A DNA stretch of 38,630 nucleotides from an uncultured Muribaculaceae bacterium (GTDB lineage Bacteria; Bacteroidota; Bacteroidia; Bacteroidales; Muribaculaceae). The stretch spans positions 1 to 38,630 of the forward strand of contig CAJTXU010000026.1 of the NCBI GenBank assembly GCA_910584125.1, written 5' to 3'. The notes beneath the pieces are model-generated. The model was not told the DNA's origin, ran no database searches, and saw only the letters and a program-made list of their open reading frames with translations. Positions 8,097-16,173 of the stretch are shown one piece after another. A program made the position numbers and the translations under genes. The number at the start of each line of letters is the position of its first letter. Positions within the stretch are counted from its first letter, which is position 1.

Positions 8097-9071
8097 TCAA
8101 TATTCGAATGAGCGGGTTTCGCGCCAGGCCGGGGTGTTGTGGAGAATATCGTTCTTGGTGAAATCGTCGAGGCTATCATAGTCCTGCACCTCGGCGACGC
8201 GTTCGATCCAGTTGCCGCGGTCGTCCCATTTATACTGCATATAGCGAGTCACGAACTCGGCCGCCGGTTCATAGTCGCCGTCAAACCATTTGGTGTAAGT
8301 CTCGGTTGCCGGCTCCAGAATGTTGTCGTAGTATGTGTATACTTTCTGTAATTCCATATGTCCCTGCTTGTTGAACGTCTGCTCCATGACCAGCAGCCCG
8401 TAGTCGCCATATGTGTATTCGACGTCGACCATACCGAATTCCGCACGGACCAGACGGCCGTTGTCGTCGCGTGTTGCAGATCGCACATAGTTCAGGTTCT
8501 CCGTTCCGTCCGGGTTGAATTCGGTCGGGACCGGGCCGTCTACCATCTTCCTGACCGGTGCCTTGAGCCAGTTGCGGCGCATATCGGGGGTTGGCTGTTC
8601 CGCTTCCGGCACAGGGGCAGCCTCGACCGTGAATGTCACCGGGTCGGCGGTCAGGGTCTTGCCATGAAAATCGAAAGTGACACCCTCGACGGTGAACTCG
8701 CCGCCGCGTTCAGCAACGACCGGATAGACAAACATGCGGTAATATACCGTCATGGTATGCTTGCCGTTTTTGTTCTTGATTTCGTCCTTACTTGTCTTGA
8801 GCACCGGCCCACCGTCGATGCGCAGACCGGCCACGGGAGGGAACACCGGAGCCGCGGCATAATCGGTGCATTCCTTGAAGTCTCCGACGCTTACATCCTG
8901 AACGAAAGCGACGGTGATCTTGCCCGGCACTCCTTCCTTCATTTCCTTCTGGGGTATGACTCGCAGGGACGCCTCGAGCCCGTACTCAACGGCGACCCTT
9001 GCGGCACGCGCCACGGAGGCGACGCATATCATCACAGCGGCCAACGCCGCGCATCTCACGATCTGTCTCAT
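8097..9071 (-). CDS. Secreted protein with BatD-like N-terminal domain
   Basis: A 324-residue protein with a signal peptide (MRQIVRCAALAAVMICVASVARA). The N-terminal half resembles the first BatD beta-domain (VSVGDFKECTDYAA, NKNGKHTMTVYYRMFVYP, GGEFTVEGVTFDFHGKT). A distinct C-terminal region rich in aromatic, YD-repeat-like strands follows (VEYTYGDYGLL, MQYKWDDRGNW). BatD proteins are normally much longer and membrane anchored and sit in bat operons; no batA/B/C/E gene is nearby. Function is unknown. Coupling to the beta-lactamase gene suggests a joint envelope role. Confidence 0.55.
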   Translation of the reverse strand: MRQIVRCAALAAVMICVASVARAARVAVEYGLEASLRVIPQKEMKEGVPGKITVAFVQDVSVGDFKECTDYAAAPVFPPVAGLRIDGGPVLKTSKDEIKNKNGKHTMTVYYRMFVYPVVAERGGEFTVEGVTFDFHGKTLTADPVTFTVEAAPVPEAEQPTPDMRRNWLKAPVRKMVDGPVPTEFNPDGTENLNYVRSATRDDNGRLVRAEFGMVDVEYTYGDYGLLVMEQTFNKQGHMELQKVYTYYDNILEPATETYTKWFDGDYEPAAEFVTRYMQYKWDDRGNWIERVAEVQDYDSLDDFTKNDILHNTPAWRETRSFEY

Positions 9072-9127
9072 ATTGTACGGATATTTGCCATGGGTGAAAT
9101 TTAAACAAACGTTTATTAGTCAGGGTA

Positions 9128-9618
9128 TTATTTCTCCTCAAACTCAAACAGACTTCGCTGCAGAGGCGAAAGCACTTCCTCCAATTCCGGAATGACCAAA
9201 GCTTCGAGTTCCTTCGGTTCTATCTTGAACAGGCCGCCACCGTATGACCGTCCGCATCTGATCAGTCTGTCTTTAGGGATGCCATTTAGGATTTTCCATA
9301 CAGACTCAACTCGGTTCCGACTACATTGCGTGAAGTTCCCGACAGTCCGACAAGTCTGTCTATTGCCAAAGGGGGTGCAGTGCTCGCTGGGAGCACTGAT
9401 AGAAATTGCGGATTTTCAATCAGTTTTTCCGAGGAAATGGAACGATAGCAATCAAATCCCTTTATGGCGGCGATGACTTGCTTTATCACGCCGGTCCGTG
9501 CGGTCCTATACGCTTCGGGTGCGGAAGACATAAACCATCGGTTACATAGGTCGACCGAACGATTCGAATCTTCTTTCCATCTGTCGGTCCTGAAACGGTT
9601 TTTCAGCAATTCTGTCAT
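9128..9618 (-). pseudogene. Fused remnant of a restriction-modification operon (XamI-like endonuclease N-part + methyltransferase C-part)
   Basis: From the ATG at 9618 a 110-codon frame resembles the N-terminal region of XamI-family restriction endonucleases (DLCNRWFMSSAPEAYRTAR and TAPPLAIDRLVGLSGTSRN). It loses similarity near 9340 and stops at 9286. In the adjacent frame, RNRVESVWKILNGIPKDRL followed by GRSYGGGLFKIEPKEL and LSPLQRSLFEFEEK runs to a TAA at 9128. YGGGL-x-K-x-EPKEL is the typical C-terminal block of type II N6-adenine methyltransferases. The nuclease tail and most of the methyltransferase are missing, so neither can be active. The XamI assignment is from memory of the family; the methyltransferase tail is firmer. 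Confidence 0.65.
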
Positions 9619-9693
9619 GCTACAAATTTAGCAATAATTATTCGATTGACCAAATTATAGTTGTGGCAGTTGACTCCGCCGCGCAAAATGCCT

Positions 9694-9724
9694 TTTGTTT
9701 TTCAACGTATTTTCATTATTTTTG
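9694..9724 (+). promoter_or_regulatory. Bacteroidetes promoter of ogt
   Basis: TTTG at 9694-9697 and TATTTTTG at 9717-9724 are separated by 19 bp, an excellent match to the -33/-7 consensus. The ogt start follows 24 bp after the -7 box. Confidence 0.7.
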
Positions 9725-9748
9725 CAGTGAAAACAGAATGGACTGACG

Positions 9749-10273
9749 ATGTTGACGGTAACGGAATACGTGTCGCCTTGCGGCGACTTGCTGATCGGAG
9801 ATTGCGACGGGCGCATCTGTATGTGCGACTGGCTCGCGGGCAAACGTCATGATTCGGTTTATTCCCGGCTGTCGGGGCGGTTGAAGGTCAAGCCGACACG
9901 GGGAAGTACGCCGCTATTGGAACGCGCTGTCCGTGAGCTTGACGAATATTTCAGCTGGCGACGCGCGGAGTTTGACCTGCCGGTGATGTTGGTCGGCACG
10001 GAGTTCCAGAAAACGGTCTGGGAGGCACTCGCCGGCATACCGTATGGCGTCACGGAGTCATATGGCGCGCTTGCCGTGAGAATCGGTAGGCCGAGTTCGG
10101 TGCGTGCCGTGGCCAACGCCGTGGGCGCCAATCCAATATCAATCATCGTGCCCTGCCACAGAGTCATAGGTTCCGACGGCTCCCTCACCGGCTACGCCAG
10201 CGGCCTTGCGGCCAAACGCCGCCTGCTCGCCCTTGAAAAAGACATATCGTCGCAGAATTTGCGACAAAAATAA
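9749..10273 (+). CDS. ogt: Methylated-DNA--protein-cysteine S-methyltransferase
   Basis: A 174-residue DNA-repair protein that transfers the methyl group of O6-methylguanine to its own cysteine. The active-site motif IVPCHRVI is present with acceptor Cys136. The helix-turn-helix (VTESYGALAVRIGRPSSVRAV) and the ANPISIIVPCHR block are conserved. The N-terminal domain (CGDLLIGDCDGRICMCDW) matches single-domain Ogt-type proteins, and the length is normal. A consensus promoter lies just upstream. It is followed at about 95 bp by the homocysteine methyltransferase gene on the same strand. Confidence 0.95.
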   Translation: MLTVTEYVSPCGDLLIGDCDGRICMCDWLAGKRHDSVYSRLSGRLKVKPTRGSTPLLERAVRELDEYFSWRRAEFDLPVMLVGTEFQKTVWEALAGIPYGVTESYGALAVRIGRPSSVRAVANAVGANPISIIVPCHRVIGSDGSLTGYASGLAAKRRLLALEKDISSQNLRQK

Positions 10274-10288
10274 TCAAATCTTGTCGCA
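10260..10288 (+). terminator. Weak hairpin at the ogt stop codon
   Basis: TGCGACAA (10260-10267) and TTGTCGCA (10281-10288) form an 8-bp stem around a 13-nt AT-rich loop overlapping the ogt stop. A T-rich stretch (AAATTTT) comes about 8 nt later. It may attenuate or terminate the ogt transcript. A further upstream copy of GTCGCA leaves operator function possible. Confidence 0.35.
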
Positions 10289-10367
10289 TTCCCAAATTTT
10301 CGCCGTATGATTTTAGTCGGAATGCCGTTCTATTGTCAGCGGCTTGACCGACGCCGCCTATATACGG

Positions 10368-11351
10368 ATGAATGAAATGAATGATGAGAATGCCGTCACA
10401 GCCGTCGGCTGCGAACTGCGCCGGCGGGTGCTGCTGCTCGACGGCGCGACCGGCGTCATGCTCCGGCGCCGCTGCCCGGCGTCCAATCTCGACATGCTGT
10501 GTCTGACACATCCCGACATAGTGGCCGACGTGCACAGGGAATATCTCGAAGCCGGCGCCGACATCATCGAGACCAACAGCTTCAATGCCAACGCGCTGTC
10601 GCAACGTGCCGCCGGCGCGTCGCATCTCGTTCGCGATCTCAATCTCGCTGCGGCGCGTATAGCCCGCGGGGAGGCCGACCGGTTCTCTGCAATCGATGGT
10701 CATAGGCCCCGCTTTGTGGCCGGATCGATAGGGCCGACGGCTTTTTCGGCGTCGCGTGCGTCCGAGCAGGGCGGACAGTCTTTCGACTCCTTTGTCGAGG
10801 CGTTTTCGGAGCAGGCGGCCGCGCTCGTCGAGGGCGAGGTAGACATGTTGCTGATCGAGACCGTCTACGACGCGCTCAACGCCCGCGCCGCCGCGCTCGG
10901 TGCCGTCGAGGCCTTCGAGCGGACTTCACGCGCGGTGCCGTTGATTTTCTCGGCCACGGTCTCGGACGCGTCGGGACGACTGCCGTCGGGGCATACTGTC
11001 GATGAATTTTTGGATATGGTCGCGGAGTTCAGTCCGCTTGCGGTCGGATTCAACTGCTCGGCCGGACCGTCGGGTCTCTTCGACGTCATGAGACACCTCG
11101 CGGGAATTTCGCCGTTTGCGACGATTTATTACCCCAACGCCGGACTTCCGGGCGCGGACGGAACGTATCCCTTCGACCCGGCCCGTTTTGTCACCGAACT
11201 TACGCCTTTGCTCACAGACCGGATTCTGAACATCGCCGGCGGCTGTTGCGGAACGACCCCCGCCCACATCGCCGCTCTGCGCAGGCTTCTCGACCGCCCC
11301 GACGTCCTGCCCCGTGAGATAACAGATCAGCGGCTCCATATCCGTATATGA
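10368..11351 (+). CDS. Stand-alone homocysteine S-methyltransferase domain protein
   Basis: The ATG at 10368 is preferred over an upstream in-frame TTG (10344), giving about 327 residues. The whole protein is one homocysteine-methyltransferase TIM barrel. It shows LLLDGATGVMLRR at the N-terminus, GADIIETNSFNANA, LLIETVYDALNARA, and the zinc-binding cysteines in VGFNCSAGP and AGGCCGTTPAH. It corresponds to the N-terminal module of cobalamin-dependent MetH. The folate, cobalamin and reactivation modules are absent, so it is either the methyl-acceptor half of a split MetH or uses another methyl donor. A strong hairpin overlaps its last codons. Confidence 0.85.
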   Translation: MNEMNDENAVTAVGCELRRRVLLLDGATGVMLRRRCPASNLDMLCLTHPDIVADVHREYLEAGADIIETNSFNANALSQRAAGASHLVRDLNLAAARIARGEADRFSAIDGHRPRFVAGSIGPTAFSASRASEQGGQSFDSFVEAFSEQAAALVEGEVDMLLIETVYDALNARAAALGAVEAFERTSRAVPLIFSATVSDASGRLPSGHTVDEFLDMVAEFSPLAVGFNCSAGPSGLFDVMRHLAGISPFATIYYPNAGLPGADGTYPFDPARFVTELTPLLTDRILNIAGGCCGTTPAHIAALRRLLDRPDVLPREITDQRLHIRI

Positions 11352-11360
11352 AGCCGCTGA
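11327..11360. terminator. Bidirectional terminator-like hairpin
   Basis: TCAGCGGCT (11327-11335) pairs with AGCCGCTGA (11352-11360), and an inner CATAT/ATATG stem extends it. It includes the stop codon of the homocysteine methyltransferase gene. It is followed by TTATTATATAATCC and lies between convergent genes, the other being ansA ending at 11406. Confidence 0.65.
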
Positions 11361-11405
11361 TTATTATATAATCCTGTCTGAATATCAGTCTCTTTGAAGA
11401 CTCGG

Positions 11406-12431
11406 TCAGTCGGTGAGTTCGCCGACCATAGAGACGCCGAGGTATTCGCGGACGGTGTCGGCGGGAAGGCCGCTGCCGAGCAGATACATCAGTTTGGCGA
11501 CCGCCGCCTCGCAGGTGATGTCATAACCCGAGATGACGCCGGCCTTCGACAGCATGTCGCCCGTGTAGTAGCGCTTCTGCTCGTCGCCGCCGTTGGCGCA
11601 CTGCGTCACGTTGTAGACGATCAGGCCCTTCTTCACGGCGTCTCCGAGCGCGTCGAGGAACCATTGTTCCGTCGGGGCGTTGCCCGCTCCGAACGTCCGG
11701 AGCACGACGGCCTTCACGCCCGGCGTGGCCAGCTGGGCCTTGACCACAGACTCCGTGATGCCTGGATAGAGCCACATCACCAGGATGTTCGGGTCCATGG
11801 CGTAGAAAGGATCGAGCGGCAGTTTGTCGTCATGACGCATCAGGTATGGCTCCGCATATTCGATATGCAGGTCGATTGTCCCGAGATCGGGATAATTGAA
11901 GCTCTTGAAGGCATGGAAGCCTGTCGAGGTGAACTTGGTGGATCGGCATCCCCTGACGATGTAGTCCTGGAACGAGATGACAACCTCCTGGATCATGGGG
12001 TCGCCGTTCGCGTCCTTGGCCGCGGCAACCTGTACGGCCGACACGAGGTTCTGAGTGCCGTCCTCGCGGACGTCTCCGATCGGGAGCTGCGAGCCCGTGA
12101 CGACCACAGGCTTGCGCAGGTTGCGCAGCATGAATGCGAGCGCCGACGCCGTATAGGCCATCGTGTCGGTGCCGTGGAGCACGACGAAACCGTCGTATTT
12201 ATCGTAGTTGTCGGCGATATCCTTGACGATCATCCCCCAGTACTGGGGATTCATGTTCGACGAGTCGATCGGGTTCTTGAACTGCACGCTGTCGATCTCG
12301 TAGCCTAACTCGCCAAGCTTGGGGACGTTGTCCATGAGGTGCGAGAAATCGAAAGGCTGCAGGCCCTCGGGTGTTTCCACCATACCGATTGTACCGCCGG
12401 TATAGATGATCAGAATTCTTGGCTTTTCCAT
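11406..12431 (-). CDS. ansA: Type I L-asparaginase
   Basis: A 341-residue cytoplasmic-type asparaginase that hydrolyses L-asparagine to aspartate and ammonia. The first catalytic motif YTGGTIGM lies at residues 10-17 (Thr14). The second, LHGTDTMAYT, is near residue 90, followed by RKPVVVTGSQLPIG. There is no signal peptide, fitting the cytoplasmic type I enzyme rather than the periplasmic type II. The ATG at 12431 is 35 bp after the MFS gene on the same strand, and glutaminase lies beyond it. The three genes look like one operon for amide nitrogen release. Confidence 0.93.
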   Translation of the reverse strand: MEKPRILIIYTGGTIGMVETPEGLQPFDFSHLMDNVPKLGELGYEIDSVQFKNPIDSSNMNPQYWGMIVKDIADNYDKYDGFVVLHGTDTMAYTASALAFMLRNLRKPVVVTGSQLPIGDVREDGTQNLVSAVQVAAAKDANGDPMIQEVVISFQDYIVRGCRSTKFTSTGFHAFKSFNYPDLGTIDLHIEYAEPYLMRHDDKLPLDPFYAMDPNILVMWLYPGITESVVKAQLATPGVKAVVLRTFGAGNAPTEQWFLDALGDAVKKGLIVYNVTQCANGGDEQKRYYTGDMLSKAGVISGYDITCEAAVAKLMYLLGSGLPADTVREYLGVSMVGELTD

Positions 12432-12466
12432 AGTTATGTTGAATGATTGAAATTTCGATGAATGTT

Positions 12467-13861
12467 TCAGCTGGCCGAAGTCGCTGTGGCAGGCGCGGCT
12501 TTCTGAGCTGTGGCCGACGCGGTCGATGCTGTCGTCTTAGCCGGAGCGGCCGGAGCGTCAGACTCCTCGTAGTAGTAGGGTTTCACACCGAAGGTGAAGT
12601 GGTTGACGCGGAGTATCACGAACACCAGCACGATCAGACATGCGGCCGTGGTGAAATAGAACGGGAAGATATTGCTTGTGCGGGCGTTGAAAATGTCGGC
12701 GAAGAGGTCGATGATCACAGGCACGAGCGATATCGCCACGTAGTTGGCCACCTGGAGATAGGCCAGGGCGAGAGTCGATTTCTTCTCGCTGACCACCAGC
12801 TCAGTGGCCTTGATGTAGAATATAGGCTGCGCAAGACCGTTGCCGAGACCCACGAGACCGTATCCGAGTATGAACATGCCGTATGACTTGGTGAGGATGA
12901 ACGGCAGCATACCTCCCGCCACGAGCGCGGCGGCGAGGATGAATGTCGTCTTCTTGAACAGCTTCATCACGCCCGTCACGCAGAGTCCGATGAGGAACAT
13001 CGCGGCGTAGAACACGGAGGTCACGACCGAAACGTCCTCGGTCGACATCTTGTATTCTGGCATAAGGTTAGGCAGGTAATACGAAGGAACAGTCGTGGCG
13101 AACACGAAGAAGAAATAGGCGAGAAGCAGCCATACCGTACGGCCCACGTAGAAGCCGTCGGTGACGTGTTGGCCCTTGGTCGAGAATCCGTCGACATCCA
13201 CAGCGGGGATGACGGGTTTGGCGGCCTTCTGGGGATCCTTGTCGGCATCCTTTACAGCGGCCTGGTTGGCCGGGGTATCGAAGTCGCTCTTCGGAATCTT
13301 GTTGAGGAACGGTATGAGCACGAGTGAGATGAGCGGGATCAGATAGACCAGGAAGGGGAGGTGCCAACTCTTGGCGGCGAGGAAGCCGACGACGAACGTG
13401 GCGCCCACCAGAGCGATGTTGCCGATTGCGGAGATGATACCCATCTGTTTTGTACGGAACTTGCCGATGAAGACGTCGGCGATAAGACCTGTCGAGAAGG
13501 GAAGGATCAGACCGCAGCCCGCGCCGAGCAGACAGCTCATCCATATCAGCATCGAGAGGCTCTTGGACCATATCGACAGCGCGCCGGCTATGATGTATAG
13601 CACCGTGCCGAGTGTGATGACGAGGATTTTGTGGCGTGTCTCGGACAGCTTGCCCGACAGCAGCACGAACGGGATGATCACCACGTTGGGCAAGACAGTC
13701 AGCAACTGGATCTTGAAGTCGGTGACATCAGGGAAGATCGAGCGCAGACTGCCCTCGATCGGCGTTACGGCCAATCCCGGCAGGTCGACGGCCAGCGAGA
13801 GAGACCAGATGGCCATTACCACAATGAGCGATATTGACCCTTTACCGGTTTTGATTTGCAT
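12467..13861 (-). CDS. Major facilitator superfamily transporter
   Basis: A 464-residue integral membrane protein with about 12 hydrophobic segments from residue 10 to about 425. The loop LSGKLSETRHK after segment 2 is the usual position of the MFS signature, and FIGKFRTKQMGIISAIGN follows. A long cytoplasmic loop is present at about 190-235. The C-terminus is an Ala/Thr/Ser-rich tail of about 35 residues with no predicted structure. The substrate is not evident from sequence. Its position between glutaminase and asparaginase suggests transport of glutamine, asparagine or the acidic products; this is inference from context only. Confidence 0.85.
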   Translation of the reverse strand: MQIKTGKGSISLIVVMAIWSLSLAVDLPGLAVTPIEGSLRSIFPDVTDFKIQLLTVLPNVVIIPFVLLSGKLSETRHKILVITLGTVLYIIAGALSIWSKSLSMLIWMSCLLGAGCGLILPFSTGLIADVFIGKFRTKQMGIISAIGNIALVGATFVVGFLAAKSWHLPFLVYLIPLISLVLIPFLNKIPKSDFDTPANQAAVKDADKDPQKAAKPVIPAVDVDGFSTKGQHVTDGFYVGRTVWLLLAYFFFVFATTVPSYYLPNLMPEYKMSTEDVSVVTSVFYAAMFLIGLCVTGVMKLFKKTTFILAAALVAGGMLPFILTKSYGMFILGYGLVGLGNGLAQPIFYIKATELVVSEKKSTLALAYLQVANYVAISLVPVIIDLFADIFNARTSNIFPFYFTTAACLIVLVFVILRVNHFTFGVKPYYYEESDAPAAPAKTTASTASATAQKAAPATATSAS

Positions 13862-13959
13862 AATAATGAATTTTTATAGTGATACACTGTGTAAGGGCGT
13901 ACAGTGCCGGAACCGCATAGAGCCCGGGAGGGCACGCTTACGTTTTCAGAAAAAGGGAA

Positions 13960-14925
13960 TCAGTCGGTGATTCTTACGGTGTCGCCGTTGAAGACCCCGA
14001 GTCCGAGTCGCGACATGACTGCCTTGACGGCGGCCTGGGCGCGGACGGAGTTTCCGGCCGGATCGAGCGGGGGCGCGAAGGCGGCGATGCCGAACACTCC
14101 GGGCAGCACGCCGAGCACTCCGCCTCCGACGCCGCTCTTGGCCGGTATTCCTGAGGTGTATAGCCAGTCGCCGGTGTTCTGATAGAAGCCCACCGTGGCG
14201 ATGAGCGTAGTAATCTTCGGTGCGATCTCTGGCGCGAAGACCTCCTTGCCGGTCACGGGGTTGACGCCGCCGTTGGCTATCGTCGCCGCGCATATGCCGA
14301 GCTGCCGGGCCGTGATGCCCACGCTGCACTGGCGCGTGTAGAGGTCGAGGCTCATGGGCACGTCGTCGTAGATGCGGCCGTAGTTCTTGAGCAGCCAAGC
14401 TATCGAACGGTTGTTAAAATTGGTCTCTGACTCAGACTTGTAGAGCTCGTCGATCACCTGTGCTTCCGAACCGCAGAGGTCCGTGAAGTTGTTGATGATC
14501 GCCTCCCATTTGCCCCAGGAGTCGCCTTGTGGCCTGACCATTGAGCAGGCGGTGATGGCGCCGGCGTTGACCAGAGGAGTCGACGGGTGGTCATTCTCGA
14601 GCAGGATGGCGAAGATGGAGTTGAACGGCAGACCGGTGGCGTCGGCCCCTATCTGGCGCAGCACTTCGGCCGCGCCGTATTGCTTGAGGATGAGGAGGGC
14701 GGTGAGTACCTTCGACACAGACTCGACACCGAATTTATACTCGGTGTCGCCGAAGTCGAACGTCGTGCCGTCGCGCAGGGTCAGCGAGATTCCGAACAGT
14801 TCCGGGTCGATATTGGCCAGATAAGGAATGTAGTCGGCGTTCTTGCCTCCCTTCAGATTACGACATTCCGCGTAAGCCTCTTCCACTGCAGCTTTGATCT
14901 GCGACTTGGTGATGACTTTTTCCAT
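13960..14925 (-). CDS. glsA: Glutaminase A
   Basis: The frame opens at 15033, but the ATG at 14925 (MEKVITKSQIKAAV) gives the normal family N-terminus and about 321 residues. The serine-dependent glutaminase hydrolyses L-glutamine to glutamate and ammonia in the cytoplasm. The catalytic S-x-x-K pair lies in FGVESVSKVL (Ser69, Lys72). NPLVNAGAI-type and GGVNPVTGKEV-type segments are present (TPLVNAGAIT; NGGVNPVTGKEVF), as is SGIPAKSGVGGG near the C-terminus. In gut Bacteroides a glutaminase often accompanies acid-resistance genes. Here it is followed at 98 bp by an MFS transporter and then asparaginase. Confidence 0.95.
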   Translation of the reverse strand: MEKVITKSQIKAAVEEAYAECRNLKGGKNADYIPYLANIDPELFGISLTLRDGTTFDFGDTEYKFGVESVSKVLTALLILKQYGAAEVLRQIGADATGLPFNSIFAILLENDHPSTPLVNAGAITACSMVRPQGDSWGKWEAIINNFTDLCGSEAQVIDELYKSESETNFNNRSIAWLLKNYGRIYDDVPMSLDLYTRQCSVGITARQLGICAATIANGGVNPVTGKEVFAPEIAPKITTLIATVGFYQNTGDWLYTSGIPAKSGVGGGVLGVLPGVFGIAAFAPPLDPAGNSVRAQAAVKAVMSRLGLGVFNGDTVRITD

Positions 14926-15147
14926 ATTGATAAGTATTGTGTGTGTTTTCCATAGACCGCGGTTTTGCATACCGTTTCGGTCAAATTCAATTTTTAAACA
15001 AACGTCGAATGAATAAGTTTGAATTTTTAACACAATTATATTGTCGGTCAGAAAATTATAAGTGGGGGCCGGATTAAAAATTCGGCGAAACTATTCGCGG
15101 TATGGATATTTTTAGTTAATTTTATCTTCGGAAACATAATATAACAT

Positions 15148-16173
15148 ATGAAATTCCGCACCGAATACCTGCCTGAGCGAGACCGCGGGTTGACGCTCCG
15201 CCCTGAACGGCCTCTGGTGCTTGTTGGCTCATGTTTCGCCGACAACATCAGCGCGCGGATGCGCTCCTGTCTATGGGATGCCGTGAATCCTCTCGGCGTC
15301 CTGTTCAACCCGTTGTCGATTGCCGACGCGCTGGAACTATGTCTTCTTGATCCGGACCCGATGCCTGCCTTCGAGGGGTCGCTGTTCGAGTCGGGAGGCG
15401 TATGGCACTCATGGATGTTCGACACGGGGATGTCTGCGCTGACTCGCGAGGAATGTCGCGCTATGTTCCGCGAGAGGCGCCGCGTGTTGCGCGAAGCCGT
15501 GGAGCGAGGCGGATGCCTTTTCGTGACGTTCGGCACCTCGTGGTGTTACTTCCTGAAGGACAGGCCGGGGGCGGTGGCCGCCAACTGCCACAAGATGCCG
15601 GGCGGCCTCTTCGAGCGACGCCGAGTCTCGACCGAGGAGATAGCGACGCGCTGGCGCGGTCTTGTCGACCGGCTGCGCCTTGCTTTCCCGGGGTTGCGGA
15701 TAGTGCTGACGGTCAGTCCTGTGAGGCACGTGCGCGACGGCCTCCACGGCAACGCCGTGTCGAAGGCCGTTCTGCTGCTGGCGGTCGAGGAACTGTGCGC
15801 CACTTGCGGCGGCGTGAGCTATTTCCCGGCCTACGAGATAGTCAACGACGACTTGCGCGACTACCGCTTCTATGCCTCCGACCTGGTGCATCCCTCGGCG
15901 GAGGCAGTGGAATATATCTGGGAGGCGTTCACGGCGGCATATCTCGATGATGCCGGGCGACGGTATCTTAAAGAGGGCGAGTCGCTGCGCCGGCGTCTCG
16001 AGCATCGGCCGCTGATGCCCGGCGCGCCCGGTGCGGCCGAGTTCAAGGAAGAGACAAGGCGCATGCTCGCCGGTTTCCTGCGCCGGTATCCCGGAGCCGC
16101 TGTCCCTCGCGAATTCATGCCGGAAGACGGCTCAGAGTGCTGTCCAGCCGACGATATTGCGTGTGGCGTGTGA
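15148..16173 (+). CDS. GSCFA-domain protein
   Basis: A 341-residue protein carrying the family motif LVGSCFADNI near residues 25-34, with NPLGVLFNP and VTFGTSWCYF downstream. A late SDLVHPS block resembles the Asp-x-x-His block of SGNH/GDSL hydrolases, so an esterase-like fold is plausible. Its natural substrate is unknown. There is no signal peptide. The ATG at 15148 is clear, after a 222-bp AT-rich intergenic region. Its last 42 bp overlap the 3' end of the convergent ATPase gene. Confidence 0.88.
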   Translation: MKFRTEYLPERDRGLTLRPERPLVLVGSCFADNISARMRSCLWDAVNPLGVLFNPLSIADALELCLLDPDPMPAFEGSLFESGGVWHSWMFDTGMSALTREECRAMFRERRRVLREAVERGGCLFVTFGTSWCYFLKDRPGAVAANCHKMPGGLFERRRVSTEEIATRWRGLVDRLRLAFPGLRIVLTVSPVRHVRDGLHGNAVSKAVLLLAVEELCATCGGVSYFPAYEIVNDDLRDYRFYASDLVHPSAEAVEYIWEAFTAAYLDDAGRRYLKEGESLRRRLEHRPLMPGAPGAAEFKEETRRMLAGFLRRYPGAAVPREFMPEDGSECCPADDIACGV

